A stretch of DNA of 38,226 nucleotides from a virus. Position numbers and translations under genes: made by a program. Shown here one piece after another: positions 7,956-16,209 of this stretch. The notes under the pieces were generated by a model. That model saw nothing but the letters and a program-made list of their open reading frames with translations, was not told where the DNA came from and did not search any database. The stretch covers positions 1 to 38,226 of IMG/VR virus record IMGVR_UViG_3300037156_000075; one strand, 5' to 3'. Within the stretch, counting starts at the first letter, position 1; every line of letters starts with the position of its first letter.

Positions 7956-8234
7956 ATGAGCATGATGTGGGATTCTAAAAAGATGATGCAAACGCTCATG
8001 CAGAAACGCAAGAGCGGGGGCGGTCCGATGGAAATGGGGCCAACGAAAATGTCCCCGGAATCATCGAGTGATGCCGAGGGCGAACCTGATCCACGCCATG
8101 CAGCCGCTCAAGACGTAATGATGAGCATGGATTCAAAATCGCCAGAAAAACTCATGCAATCGCTCGCGAACTTCGTCGATTTACATCTAGCACAGCCACA
8201 AAAAGAAAACCCGATGGAAGAGGACGAAGATTAG
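7956..8234 (+). CDS. Small methionine-rich acidic-tailed protein
   Basis: A 92-residue protein with an unusual composition: 15 or so Met residues, many in the first 40 positions (MSMMWDSKKMMQTLMQKRK), a Gly-rich linker, and an acidic end (PMEEDED). No domain is recognisable. It starts two bases after the preceding stop and ends nine bases before the adaptor gene, so it belongs to the head operon. Helical, highly charged small proteins in this position may act as head-completion or minor virion components. I cannot assign a function. Confidence 0.65.
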   Translation: MSMMWDSKKMMQTLMQKRKSGGGPMEMGPTKMSPESSSDAEGEPDPRHAAAQDVMMSMDSKSPEKLMQSLANFVDLHLAQPQKENPMEEDED

Positions 8235-8243
8235 GGGTAGTCA

Positions 8244-9290
8244 ATGTCTGCTCCTGCGCTCCCAACCACATTCACGGTTCAGACCGGAGATGGAAATAAT
8301 TTCATCTCTTGGGATTTGTCTACGACCGCCGCAACATCCTACGTTCTCCAGCGCTCAACAGACGGCGTAAATTTCACAACGCTTATCACGCTCTCGGCTT
8401 CAAATCCCGGCAGCGGAGCTCCGTGGAATTATTATCTCGACGCCGCTGCGAATATCGGCGGCCCTCTTGTCGATACTCAATATTATTATCAAGTCGAGGC
8501 CGTCAACGGCTCGGGAAATAGTGGTTACACGGCGGCGGCCTCTGTCGTTACGTCTGCCATCGGAGTTTCAACGCTTGGATATTTGCGGACGCAGGCGCAA
8601 TTGCGGTGCGATCGATTCAATTCGACTTTCGTTTCTCTGGCTGAATGGAATTCGTATCTCACCGAGGCGCGAAAGCAGCTCTACAATATTCTCACAACCG
8701 CTTACGGCAATGATTACTTTGTAGCGACTCCGTACACCTACACTTTGGCTGGGAATCAACAGTTTTATCCACTGCCGGCGGATTTCTATAAGCTTCTCGG
8801 TATCGAAGTCGCGCTGAATAATTCAGATCCGCTCTCCTGGGTCACGATCAAGAAATTCGAATTCATCGAGCGCAATCGTTGGTCATTCCCGAACGTGTAC
8901 ACCTATCAGGGCATCACAAACATGCGGTACCGCGTGAACGGAAGCAATTTGTACATTGTTCCGCCCCCTCAGGGTGGCCAAACGATGCGAATTTGGTACG
9001 TTCCGCGCCCCACGATTCTCATGGCCGACACCGATACTGTCGACGGCATCTCAGGCTTCGAAGAATTCGTAATCGTGACTGCGGCGCTCATCGCTTTGAT
9101 CAAAGAAGAGTCTCCAACTGCCGATGCGTTCAAGGCGCTCAAAGATGAGCAAATGGAAATGATCACGACCGCAGCAAACAACCGGGATATCGGCGAGCCG
9201 GAACAAGTCTCAGATACCAAGCGGCTCAATGGCGGATTCGGCGATGGATACGACGACGGCGGCAATGGCCCGATGGGTGGGTTTTACTAA
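8244..9290 (+). CDS. Head-tail adaptor with N-terminal fibronectin type III-like domain
   Basis: A 348-residue two-part protein. Residues about 5-105 have the FN3 strand pattern (FISWDLS, YVLQRSTDG, YYYQVEAVN). Residues about 112-348 resemble podovirus adaptor proteins that bind below the portal (P22 gp4/T7 gp11 role): helices in LAEWNSYLTEARKQLYN, then QQFYPLPADFYKLLGIEV and a late helix FEEFVIVTAALIALIKEE. The tail would dock on the ring formed by this protein. A surface FN3 on an adaptor may bind the host surface weakly or decorate the neck; that is inference. The gene overlaps the next one by a single base (stop TAA then ATG sharing A). Confidence 0.72.
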   Translation: MSAPALPTTFTVQTGDGNNFISWDLSTTAATSYVLQRSTDGVNFTTLITLSASNPGSGAPWNYYLDAAANIGGPLVDTQYYYQVEAVNGSGNSGYTAAASVVTSAIGVSTLGYLRTQAQLRCDRFNSTFVSLAEWNSYLTEARKQLYNILTTAYGNDYFVATPYTYTLAGNQQFYPLPADFYKLLGIEVALNNSDPLSWVTIKKFEFIERNRWSFPNVYTYQGITNMRYRVNGSNLYIVPPPQGGQTMRIWYVPRPTILMADTDTVDGISGFEEFVIVTAALIALIKEESPTADAFKALKDEQMEMITTAANNRDIGEPEQVSDTKRLNGGFGDGYDDGGNGPMGGFY

Positions 9291-9589
9291 TGGCGCTCGC
9301 GATCATTCAATCTCAAGACAGAGTTTTGAATCAAGTGCAAAAAAATGTGCAGCAAGCTCTCGCGCCGCTTTTGATTAATCCAATGATTGGCGGGGGCGGA
9401 AATATCGTGACCCAAACTCTCGCCGTCGGACCGAACGCAATCAATCACGGACTCGATCGCCTTCAGCTCGGCTGGATTCCTGTTGATCAAAACGCAGCAG
9501 CAAGCTTTTACCGCTCGCAACCATTTTCTCAAACAACTCTCACGATCGTAAGCAGCGCCGTCGTGACTGTATCGTTTTATTGTTTTTAG
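9290..9589 (+). CDS. Small beta-rich tail/neck protein (INHGLDR family)
   Basis: A 99-residue protein. After an N-terminal helix (about residues 5-27) it has a compact beta domain with the pattern AINHGLDRLQLGWIPVDQNAA and a terminal strand pair rich in Thr and Val. I recall small phage structural proteins with a comparable NHGLGR...GW.vvD pattern beside tail hub genes, where function is not established. It lies between the adaptor and the hub protein, one base overlapping the former and nine bases from the latter. It likely takes part in neck or tail assembly. Confidence 0.6.
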   Translation: MALAIIQSQDRVLNQVQKNVQQALAPLLINPMIGGGGNIVTQTLAVGPNAINHGLDRLQLGWIPVDQNAAASFYRSQPFSQTTLTIVSSAVVTVSFYCF

Positions 9590-9598
9590 AGGACTTAA

Positions 9599-12500
9599 AT
9601 GGCAATTGATTCTCAGGTCGTGCCCGTCGATTTAGGACAGGGTCTCGATCTCAAAGACGATCCGAAACAGGTCATCGCCGGCAAAATGCTGGCCATGAAC
9701 AATTGTAGTTTCAAATCGCCTAAGGAATTGTCCAAGCGAGACGGATTTGCGAGCATTCCCCAGGCCATCCTAGGAGGCGGATCAGTCTCCAATGGCGTGG
9801 GTATTTCTTCGTTTCAAAACGAGCTCGTTAGTCTCGATGGATCTTCGCTCTACTCATATTCACCGGATCTCGCAGAACAAGTCAACCGCGGCCCACTGGT
9901 TCCGGTTTCTTTGGGCGTTTCGCCAGTCATCCGAAACACGAATCAGCAGACAATTCAGGATTCAGCCTTTCATGCTGGCACAGGCCTTCAGTGCTTCACA
10001 TGGTTAGACACGGGCGCGAGCGTCTCCGTTAATTACTCGATCTTTGATTCTACAACCGGCGCAATTATTGTTTCCGATGCGGTTGTTTCTGCCACCGGAA
10101 CAAGGGCGAAAGTCTTAACGCTCGGGCAATATTTCATCATTATTTTCTTTGATAGCTCTGACAATCATCTCAGATATCGGGCAATTAATACCTCGACTCC
10201 GACCGCTATTGGCGCCGTGACGGATATCGCAACGGATATTTCGAGCGCAGTTCCGGCATTTGATGCGACAATCATCAACGGCTCGGCCTATATTGCTTAT
10301 CGCTCGGGAACTTCAAAGGTCGGATTTTATTCGATCAGCTCTGGCCTGGTTCTTTCGAGTCAATTTCTAGAAAACACCACTGGCGCAATTCATTCGGCAA
10401 TTTCCATTGTAGGCGATGCCTCGTTTAATGTTTGGTGCGCATATACGACCGGCACGACAGGACAGGTTCTTTATGGAACTGTTGTCAATGCTGCGCTCAA
10501 TTCAGCGATCCTTGCGCCAACTTCGGTCGCGACAAGTATCAACGCAACAGGATTCGACACATTCAACATCACTCAGATTGTTAACGGAACAACCGCGACA
10601 ATCTATTGGGAGCAGACTTTAACCGTATCTGATTACATTCGACAAAATACGCTGACAATCACGGGAACAGTCGGAACGGCGGCCAATGTAATTCTAAGAA
10701 TGGGCCTCGCCTCAAAGGCATTTGTCTTTGGTGGAGTGACTTATTTCCTGGGAATTTATGCCGGCGACATTTTGGCCAATCCGGTTTCTACGCTGGTCCC
10801 AACGTCCATTGAGCCGACATATTTTTTGATAAATGCTTCTGGTAAAGTCATCGCAAAGATTGCTCCGTCTTCTGCTGGTAAATTCTATGTGAGCGGCCTT
10901 TTGCCGGAAGTAATTCCATTAAGCGCTACGAAGTTTTCAATTCCATATCAGTTCGAGGATGACCTTTCTGTCGTGGGCGGTGCGATTTTTTATAATACCG
11001 GCGTGATGAATGCGACTCTCAATTTCCAGATTCCCTACGCATGCCCGAAAATAACAATCGGTCAAAACCTGCATTTCGGAAGCGGTCAACTTTGGGCTTA
11101 CGATGGCGCGAGCATTGTCGAACAGGGATTTCATATTTATCCCGAAAATCTTTTGCAAGGGATTACTCTTGGAGGCGGCGGAATCGGTTCGACGCTAAAC
11201 TCTGGCGCTATCAACCAAGTTCAGTATAAGGCAATTTACGAATGGGCCGATAATCAGGGCCAAATCCATCAATCAAACCCGAGCCCGGCGCTAACCGTCC
11301 CTCTTCCGCCGACATCAATACTTACGGCCATTACTTTTACGGCAAACTCAACGATAAATTCAAATGTTTTAACGTCGGTCTCATCGTTCTCGAATCTTTT
11401 TGTCGGACAGGTTTTGAACGATGCGACGAACGCGACAAATTTGAATGCCGGAACATACATCACACAGCTTGATGCGACTAATGGAAATATCTATTTAAGC
11501 TCACCGGCCGTTGGCTCGAAGAGTGGCGATACTTATTCAACAAAAGATGTCGTGATTATCAGAATTCACGTTCCAGCACTAACGGCCACTCTGAAGCAAA
11601 ACGTTTCTCTGGTTCTCTATAGAACTCAGAACAATCAAACTATTTTTTACCGAGTTACTTCTCCGAGCGCTTCGACGGCGGGCGCGGCCAACAACGGCTT
11701 TACTTATAATTCCCTTAGTTCTGAATCGATTACGATTGTTGATTGTCTTCCTGACAGCGCAATTATTGGCAATGAGCAGCTTTACACAACGGGCGGAGTT
11801 CTTGGAAATATCAATGCGCCGGCCATCTCTGCCGTCGCAAGTTATCAGCAGCGCATGGTTTATCTGTCGCCTGAAAATCCATTTCAACTTGGATACTCAC
11901 AGCAGGTCAACGATACGGACCCGGTCGCGTTTAACTCTCTAGAGCTTGTTCAAAACCTTGATCAGAAAATCGGTCGGGCAACGGCTATCGGCGCAATGGA
12001 TACAGAGCTTATTATTTTTGGACCAAAACGAAAATTCCTTTTAACCGGCGCGGGTCCTGCGCCAAATGGGACACAGAATGATTTTTCCACTCCTACCCCA
12101 ATTGCTGGCGTTAGTGGCTGTTCTAACCCTGTTAGCGTTCTTGAACTTCCCGGGGGATTAATTTACCAGGATTCGCAAAAAGGCTTTTGGCTTTTAGATC
12201 GTTCGCTTCAAGAGAAATATATCGGAGCCGATGTTGAGCAGTATAATTCTCAAACGGTTACTTCGGCCAACCTAATTCCGAATGCGACAAAATGCACATT
12301 CACGCTCTCGAATGGCGTAAATCTCACTTATGATTATTTCGTCGGACAATGGGAAACGGATCCCTTCCCGGCAGCCGTTATCGATTCGACAAATTTCCAG
12401 AACGATATGACCTACATCCAGGCCAATGGTCTAATTTTGCAGCAAACTCCCGGTGTTTTCACAGATGGCGGCGCCCTTATTCCGATGAGCCTCAAAACTG

Positions 12501-12832
12501 GCTGGCTGAGTTTTGCACAGATTTCCGGATTTCAACGCGTTTGGGAATTGCAGATTTTAGAAACTTTCAAAAGCCCGCACGCGCTCACTGTGAATATTTA
12601 CACGGATTATGGGACGACTCCGACAACTACGAAATTTATTAATGTTCCTGCGAATGTTTATACGCCGTTCAGGATTCGGCTCAATGTTCAAAAATGCACG
12701 GCGGTTCAAGTCGAAATTATTGAATCACAGCCGGGGGGCGTTTATGGCGAGGGCCTCTCGCTCTCGAGCCTAGCTTTTAAAGTCGGCGCCAAAAAAGGAC
12801 CTTACAAACTTCCAGCGGGGCAGTCTTACTGA
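9599..12832 (+). CDS. Tail hub/nozzle protein (P22 gp10 / T7 gp12-like stabilisation protein)
   Basis: A 1077-residue protein, the largest in the genome. The N-terminus (VDLGQGLDLKDDPKQVIAGK, then a KRDGF motif) is the recognisable start of podovirus tail tubular B / packaged-DNA stabilisation proteins. The rest is mostly beta, as expected for the beta-propeller-like hub. The late region contains YDYFVGQWETDPF (about residues 910-925). It would form the hexameric nozzle below the adaptor and hold DNA in the head. It is longer than P22 gp10 (about 470) or T7 gp12 (about 790), so inserted domains are likely, with Ser/Thr-rich segments at about 560-650. The gene overlaps its successor by one base. 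Confidence 0.78.
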   Translation: MAIDSQVVPVDLGQGLDLKDDPKQVIAGKMLAMNNCSFKSPKELSKRDGFASIPQAILGGGSVSNGVGISSFQNELVSLDGSSLYSYSPDLAEQVNRGPLVPVSLGVSPVIRNTNQQTIQDSAFHAGTGLQCFTWLDTGASVSVNYSIFDSTTGAIIVSDAVVSATGTRAKVLTLGQYFIIIFFDSSDNHLRYRAINTSTPTAIGAVTDIATDISSAVPAFDATIINGSAYIAYRSGTSKVGFYSISSGLVLSSQFLENTTGAIHSAISIVGDASFNVWCAYTTGTTGQVLYGTVVNAALNSAILAPTSVATSINATGFDTFNITQIVNGTTATIYWEQTLTVSDYIRQNTLTITGTVGTAANVILRMGLASKAFVFGGVTYFLGIYAGDILANPVSTLVPTSIEPTYFLINASGKVIAKIAPSSAGKFYVSGLLPEVIPLSATKFSIPYQFEDDLSVVGGAIFYNTGVMNATLNFQIPYACPKITIGQNLHFGSGQLWAYDGASIVEQGFHIYPENLLQGITLGGGGIGSTLNSGAINQVQYKAIYEWADNQGQIHQSNPSPALTVPLPPTSILTAITFTANSTINSNVLTSVSSFSNLFVGQVLNDATNATNLNAGTYITQLDATNGNIYLSSPAVGSKSGDTYSTKDVVIIRIHVPALTATLKQNVSLVLYRTQNNQTIFYRVTSPSASTAGAANNGFTYNSLSSESITIVDCLPDSAIIGNEQLYTTGGVLGNINAPAISAVASYQQRMVYLSPENPFQLGYSQQVNDTDPVAFNSLELVQNLDQKIGRATAIGAMDTELIIFGPKRKFLLTGAGPAPNGTQNDFSTPTPIAGVSGCSNPVSVLELPGGLIYQDSQKGFWLLDRSLQEKYIGADVEQYNSQTVTSANLIPNATKCTFTLSNGVNLTYDYFVGQWETDPFPAAVIDSTNFQNDMTYIQANGLILQQTPGVFTDGGALIPMSLKTGWLSFAQISGFQRVWELQILETFKSPHALTVNIYTDYGTTPTTTKFINVPANVYTPFRIRLNVQKCTAVQVEIIESQPGGVYGEGLSLSSLAFKVGAKKGPYKLPAGQSY

Positions 12833-13200
12833 TGAGATTTTATCAAGACAAAGACTTCAAAGAAATTTCGCATTGGTGCTCACTTCGTGATCGCCCGGCG
12901 CCCGAAGAGTGGGCGTTGCCAGATTCGGGCTTCATTGTCGACGGCGTGGCCTGCGGATTTCTCGTCATGACAAATACTAAAATCGGCATTCTCGATTTCT
13001 ACATTTCCAATCCTCATGCGGACAAAGAGGCGCGGCGCGAGGCGCTTGAAGAAATCACGAACGAATTAATTGAAGCGGCGAAAGAGGTCGGTATTCGCAG
13101 CATTGTTTTCTCAACGCAATTTGAATCCATCCGGCAGCTTGGTCATTTTTTCGGATTTACTTCAGACGGTGAATATTCTTATTTCACCAAGGAGCTTTAA
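12832..13200 (+). CDS. GNAT-fold-like protein in tail module
   Basis: A 122-residue protein with a GNAT-like order of elements: an N-terminal helix, strand GFLVMTNTKIGILDFYIS, a long helix (EARREALEEITNELIEAAKE), a strand (SIVFSTQF) and a C-terminal helix-strand (IRQLGHFFGFTSDGEY). The acetyl-CoA pyrophosphate loop (Q/RxxGxG/A) is not clear, so it may be a structural rather than catalytic copy. Similar small acetyltransferase-like proteins occur next to ejection genes in podoviruses; their role is not settled. It begins at the last base of the hub gene and ends at the base before the next ATG. Confidence 0.6.
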   Translation: MRFYQDKDFKEISHWCSLRDRPAPEEWALPDSGFIVDGVACGFLVMTNTKIGILDFYISNPHADKEARREALEEITNELIEAAKEVGIRSIVFSTQFESIRQLGHFFGFTSDGEYSYFTKEL

Positions 13201-14526
13201 ATGGGCGGTCTTTTTGGTTCAGGTTCGTCAAGCTCGCCCCTGGGGCTCACTCCGCAAAACGGATATCAGGCGAATAATCCTCTGAATACCGGGGCGCTAA
13301 ATCAGCAGATGGCGAATTCTCAGCAAGGATTTGGTCAAAATCAAGCGAACCAGACCCAGCTTGCTCAAGCCCTCTTGGCGCAATCGCAAGGCCAGGGTCC
13401 AAATCCTGCGTTGAATCAGATGAATCAGGCCAACAATCAAAACATTCAACAAAACGCTGGAATGATCGCCTCACAAAAAGGAATTTCTCCGGCTCTCGCG
13501 ACGCAGCTTGCGTCCCAAAATCAGGGGAACATGAGCCAGCAAAATGCGGCAAATGCGGCAACGATGAGCTCTCAACAACAACTCGGAGCACAACAACAAC
13601 TCGGCAACGTCTACGCACAGCAGGCCGGAGAGAATCTTCAGAACTCAAATCAAAGCGGGCAGCTCATAAATTCAGATATTAACGGCACAAATCAAATCAA
13701 CGCGGGCGTTGCTGCGCAAAACACGGCAGCAAATCAAAGTACGACGAGTGGAATATTGGGCGGCCTCGGCGGATTTGGAGCGAGCGCGATGGGCCTCGCC
13801 CGCGGCGGAATGGTTCAAAAGTTTGCTGGTGGCGGAGCGGTTGGCTCTGGCGCAAGCGCGGCGATTGCTCAACAGATGTTGCAGGCGGCGGGTGTTCCGC
13901 TTTGGGGAAGCGGCGTCAGCTATCAAAGCGGGTCCGGCGGAACTCCCGGAATGCCCCAAGGTTCCGATGGAAGCCAGTCTGTTGCTGGCGGCGCGGGCGA
14001 TAGCACGGGAATGCCGGGCGGTGGTGGCTCAATGATGCAGTCCGGGGGAATGGGCGGCGCGCTTGAGGGAACTGGCGGCGCTGCCGATGTTGCATTGCTC
14101 GCATCTAAGGGTGGAACGATTCCGCATTATGATTCCGGTGGCGCGGTTGGCGGCCTCATGAAATTAGCGCCGCTCGCGATGATGCTGATGAGCGATGGCG
14201 GGAAGGTTCCGCCGCACATCCATGCGGTAGCAAAAATTTACCATCCAAATTTCCAGGCCAAAGGTACTGAAGTCTTGAAGGCAAAGGGCGGCAATGTTCC
14301 TGGAAAAGCAAAGGTTCCTGGAGATTCTCCCGAAAACGATACCGTGAAGACCATGCTTTCTCCGGGCGAGGTCGTTATCCCGCGCTCGGTAATGAATTCA
14401 AAAGATCCAGCTCAGGGCGCGCACGACTTTGTTGCCATGGAGCTCGCGAAGCGCGGCAAAGGAAATCCGCAGGCCGATTTCAAGGGCGCACTGAAGCAGG
14501 CGATTTCATCTCGAAAGGGCAAGTGA
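13201..14526 (+). CDS. Gln/Asn/Gly-rich internal virion (ejection) protein
   Basis: A 441-residue low-complexity protein. The first 190 residues are extremely rich in Gln, Asn and Ala and likely helical; the middle is Gly/Ser/Met-rich. The C-terminal part has GG-type motifs (GGMVQKFAGGGAV, GGTIPHYDSGGAV, GGKVPPHIHAV) and the phage motif SPENDTVKTMLSPGEVVIPR, seen in ejection and tape-measure-type proteins. By position it is the first of four consecutive ejection proteins that would leave the head with DNA and build a channel through the envelope. The ATG directly follows the preceding TAA. Exact role is inferred from order and composition. Confidence 0.65.
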   Translation: MGGLFGSGSSSSPLGLTPQNGYQANNPLNTGALNQQMANSQQGFGQNQANQTQLAQALLAQSQGQGPNPALNQMNQANNQNIQQNAGMIASQKGISPALATQLASQNQGNMSQQNAANAATMSSQQQLGAQQQLGNVYAQQAGENLQNSNQSGQLINSDINGTNQINAGVAAQNTAANQSTTSGILGGLGGFGASAMGLARGGMVQKFAGGGAVGSGASAAIAQQMLQAAGVPLWGSGVSYQSGSGGTPGMPQGSDGSQSVAGGAGDSTGMPGGGGSMMQSGGMGGALEGTGGAADVALLASKGGTIPHYDSGGAVGGLMKLAPLAMMLMSDGGKVPPHIHAVAKIYHPNFQAKGTEVLKAKGGNVPGKAKVPGDSPENDTVKTMLSPGEVVIPRSVMNSKDPAQGAHDFVAMELAKRGKGNPQADFKGALKQAISSRKGK

Positions 14527-14529
14527 TTT

Positions 14530-16209
14530 ATGAAGCTCCAGGATTTCAAAGTCGAGAGCGAAGCTGAAGATACCTATCATTTGACCCACCCGGTTTCTGG
14601 AAAAAAGTTTACCGTCGAGAAAAAAAGCCTCGCGCCAAAAGCACACGAAATGATCAAGAAAATGTGCTCGGGCGGAAGTGTTGCGCTGGCGAACGGCGGC
14701 AAGGTGCCCGCTGCGCTTGCCTCAAGCGACGCCTCTCAATCTCCTGATATTTTACAAACGCTTTTGTCTGCGCCGATTGCCCCGGCCACCGATGCCTCAG
14801 GCGGCGTGCAATATGATCCTTCAACTGATCCATTGGCCGGCGCAACCCCTTCGACCCCTATGTTTGACACCCAGCCGGGCAATAAATACAACGCCTTGCC
14901 TGGCGAGGAGCGTGTCGCCAAAGCGGCAGGGGCGCAAGATCAAGCTCCGGTTGCATCTGTAAAGCAGGCCGCGATTCAAACCGCGAATGCTCAGCCACAG
15001 CCACAACAGCCGCAAGTTGATCCTTTTGGCCAATATGCGCAGGCGCAAAATGCCAACGTCGATACACAAATGAAAGCCGCTCAAGATCTCATGCGCACCA
15101 TGGGCTCGAGCAATGGAGCCTCTCAACAGGCCTTTGCAGATGCTCAAAAACAAATGCAGGCAATGGAAAGCCCTGATCAGACCATTGCGCGACATCACGC
15201 CGCCGATGCGCAATTCATGCAACACCTTCAAGATTCGCAAATTGATCCAAACAGATATTGGAAAAATACAAGTACCGCTGGGAAAATCTTAGCGGGTCTT
15301 TCGATGGTAATTGGAGGAGCCGGAGCGGGGGCCAATGGCAAAAACCTTGCTTATGAAACTATCCATAATGCGATCAATAACGATATTGATGCGCAAAAAG
15401 CGGATCAATCGAAAACAATGAATCTTTGGAAGATGAATCGCGATGCGACTCAGGACGATCTTTCGGCGCATCTTCAGACTAAAAATCAGCTTTTATCTCT
15501 CGCACAAATGAAGGCGGCACAGGCCGGGGCTAATATTCAGAGCGCTCAAGGTAAATTTCAACTGACTCAGCTTATGGGACAATTGCAGGCTCAGAAAAAC
15601 GACAACAATCGGCAGCAAGGTCTTTTGAGAATGAATCAAATGGCGGGCGGCCCAAATGGACAGGCGATGGGTGTTGATCCATCTCTTTTAATTCCCGCTA
15701 GTGCAAATCCAGCGGCGAAACAAAAGGCGCTGGATGAAATTGAAGCGGCACAGAATACGGCGAACGGAAGAGACAAGGCGCTCTCCGCATTTGACGATTA
15801 CGCCAAAGAAGCAACCGCAGTGAGAACTGTCGGTGGATTAAGAACTCCCGAAGCCGCGGCGAGATTCCGAGCAGCAATTTCGCCGATGTTTAAAGATATT
15901 GAGGGAAGCGCAAGACAACAAGCCATTGAGGCTTTGATAGATCACGTATCGCCATCGGCATTTGATTCTGATTTGACGGGAAAAACTCAAGGAAAGCGCC
16001 AGGCCGTCATGGATTTTATGGATTCTAAAGCTTCCGCGCCGACATTCAAAAGCTTGACTGGAATGGATCTAGGAAATTTTGCTTCGACTTCGGCAAATGC
16101 TTTTGATCGTGACCCAAAATTACGACAAATGGCGCAAGTCGCAAAGGCTTATCCAAACGATCCCGCATCAAAAGCGTTCTTTAAAAAATATGGTAGCGGT
16201 GGAAAATGA
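14530..16209 (+). CDS. Internal virion (ejection) protein
   Basis: A 559-residue protein. The N-terminal 60 residues form a small domain ending in GG motifs shared with the preceding protein (CSGGSVALANGGKVP). Residues about 75-190 are Pro/Gln/Ala-rich and disordered-looking. A short hydrophobic Gly-rich segment follows at about residues 250-275 (AGKILAGLSMVIGGAGAG), then long helices rich in Gln, Ala and Met. The C-terminal 150 residues look like a compact helical domain. The Gly-rich hydrophobic stretch may insert into membrane during ejection. It starts three bases after the previous stop and overlaps the next gene by four (ATGA). Confidence 0.65.
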   Translation: MKLQDFKVESEAEDTYHLTHPVSGKKFTVEKKSLAPKAHEMIKKMCSGGSVALANGGKVPAALASSDASQSPDILQTLLSAPIAPATDASGGVQYDPSTDPLAGATPSTPMFDTQPGNKYNALPGEERVAKAAGAQDQAPVASVKQAAIQTANAQPQPQQPQVDPFGQYAQAQNANVDTQMKAAQDLMRTMGSSNGASQQAFADAQKQMQAMESPDQTIARHHAADAQFMQHLQDSQIDPNRYWKNTSTAGKILAGLSMVIGGAGAGANGKNLAYETIHNAINNDIDAQKADQSKTMNLWKMNRDATQDDLSAHLQTKNQLLSLAQMKAAQAGANIQSAQGKFQLTQLMGQLQAQKNDNNRQQGLLRMNQMAGGPNGQAMGVDPSLLIPASANPAAKQKALDEIEAAQNTANGRDKALSAFDDYAKEATAVRTVGGLRTPEAAARFRAAISPMFKDIEGSARQQAIEALIDHVSPSAFDSDLTGKTQGKRQAVMDFMDSKASAPTFKSLTGMDLGNFASTSANAFDRDPKLRQMAQVAKAYPNDPASKAFFKKYGSGGK

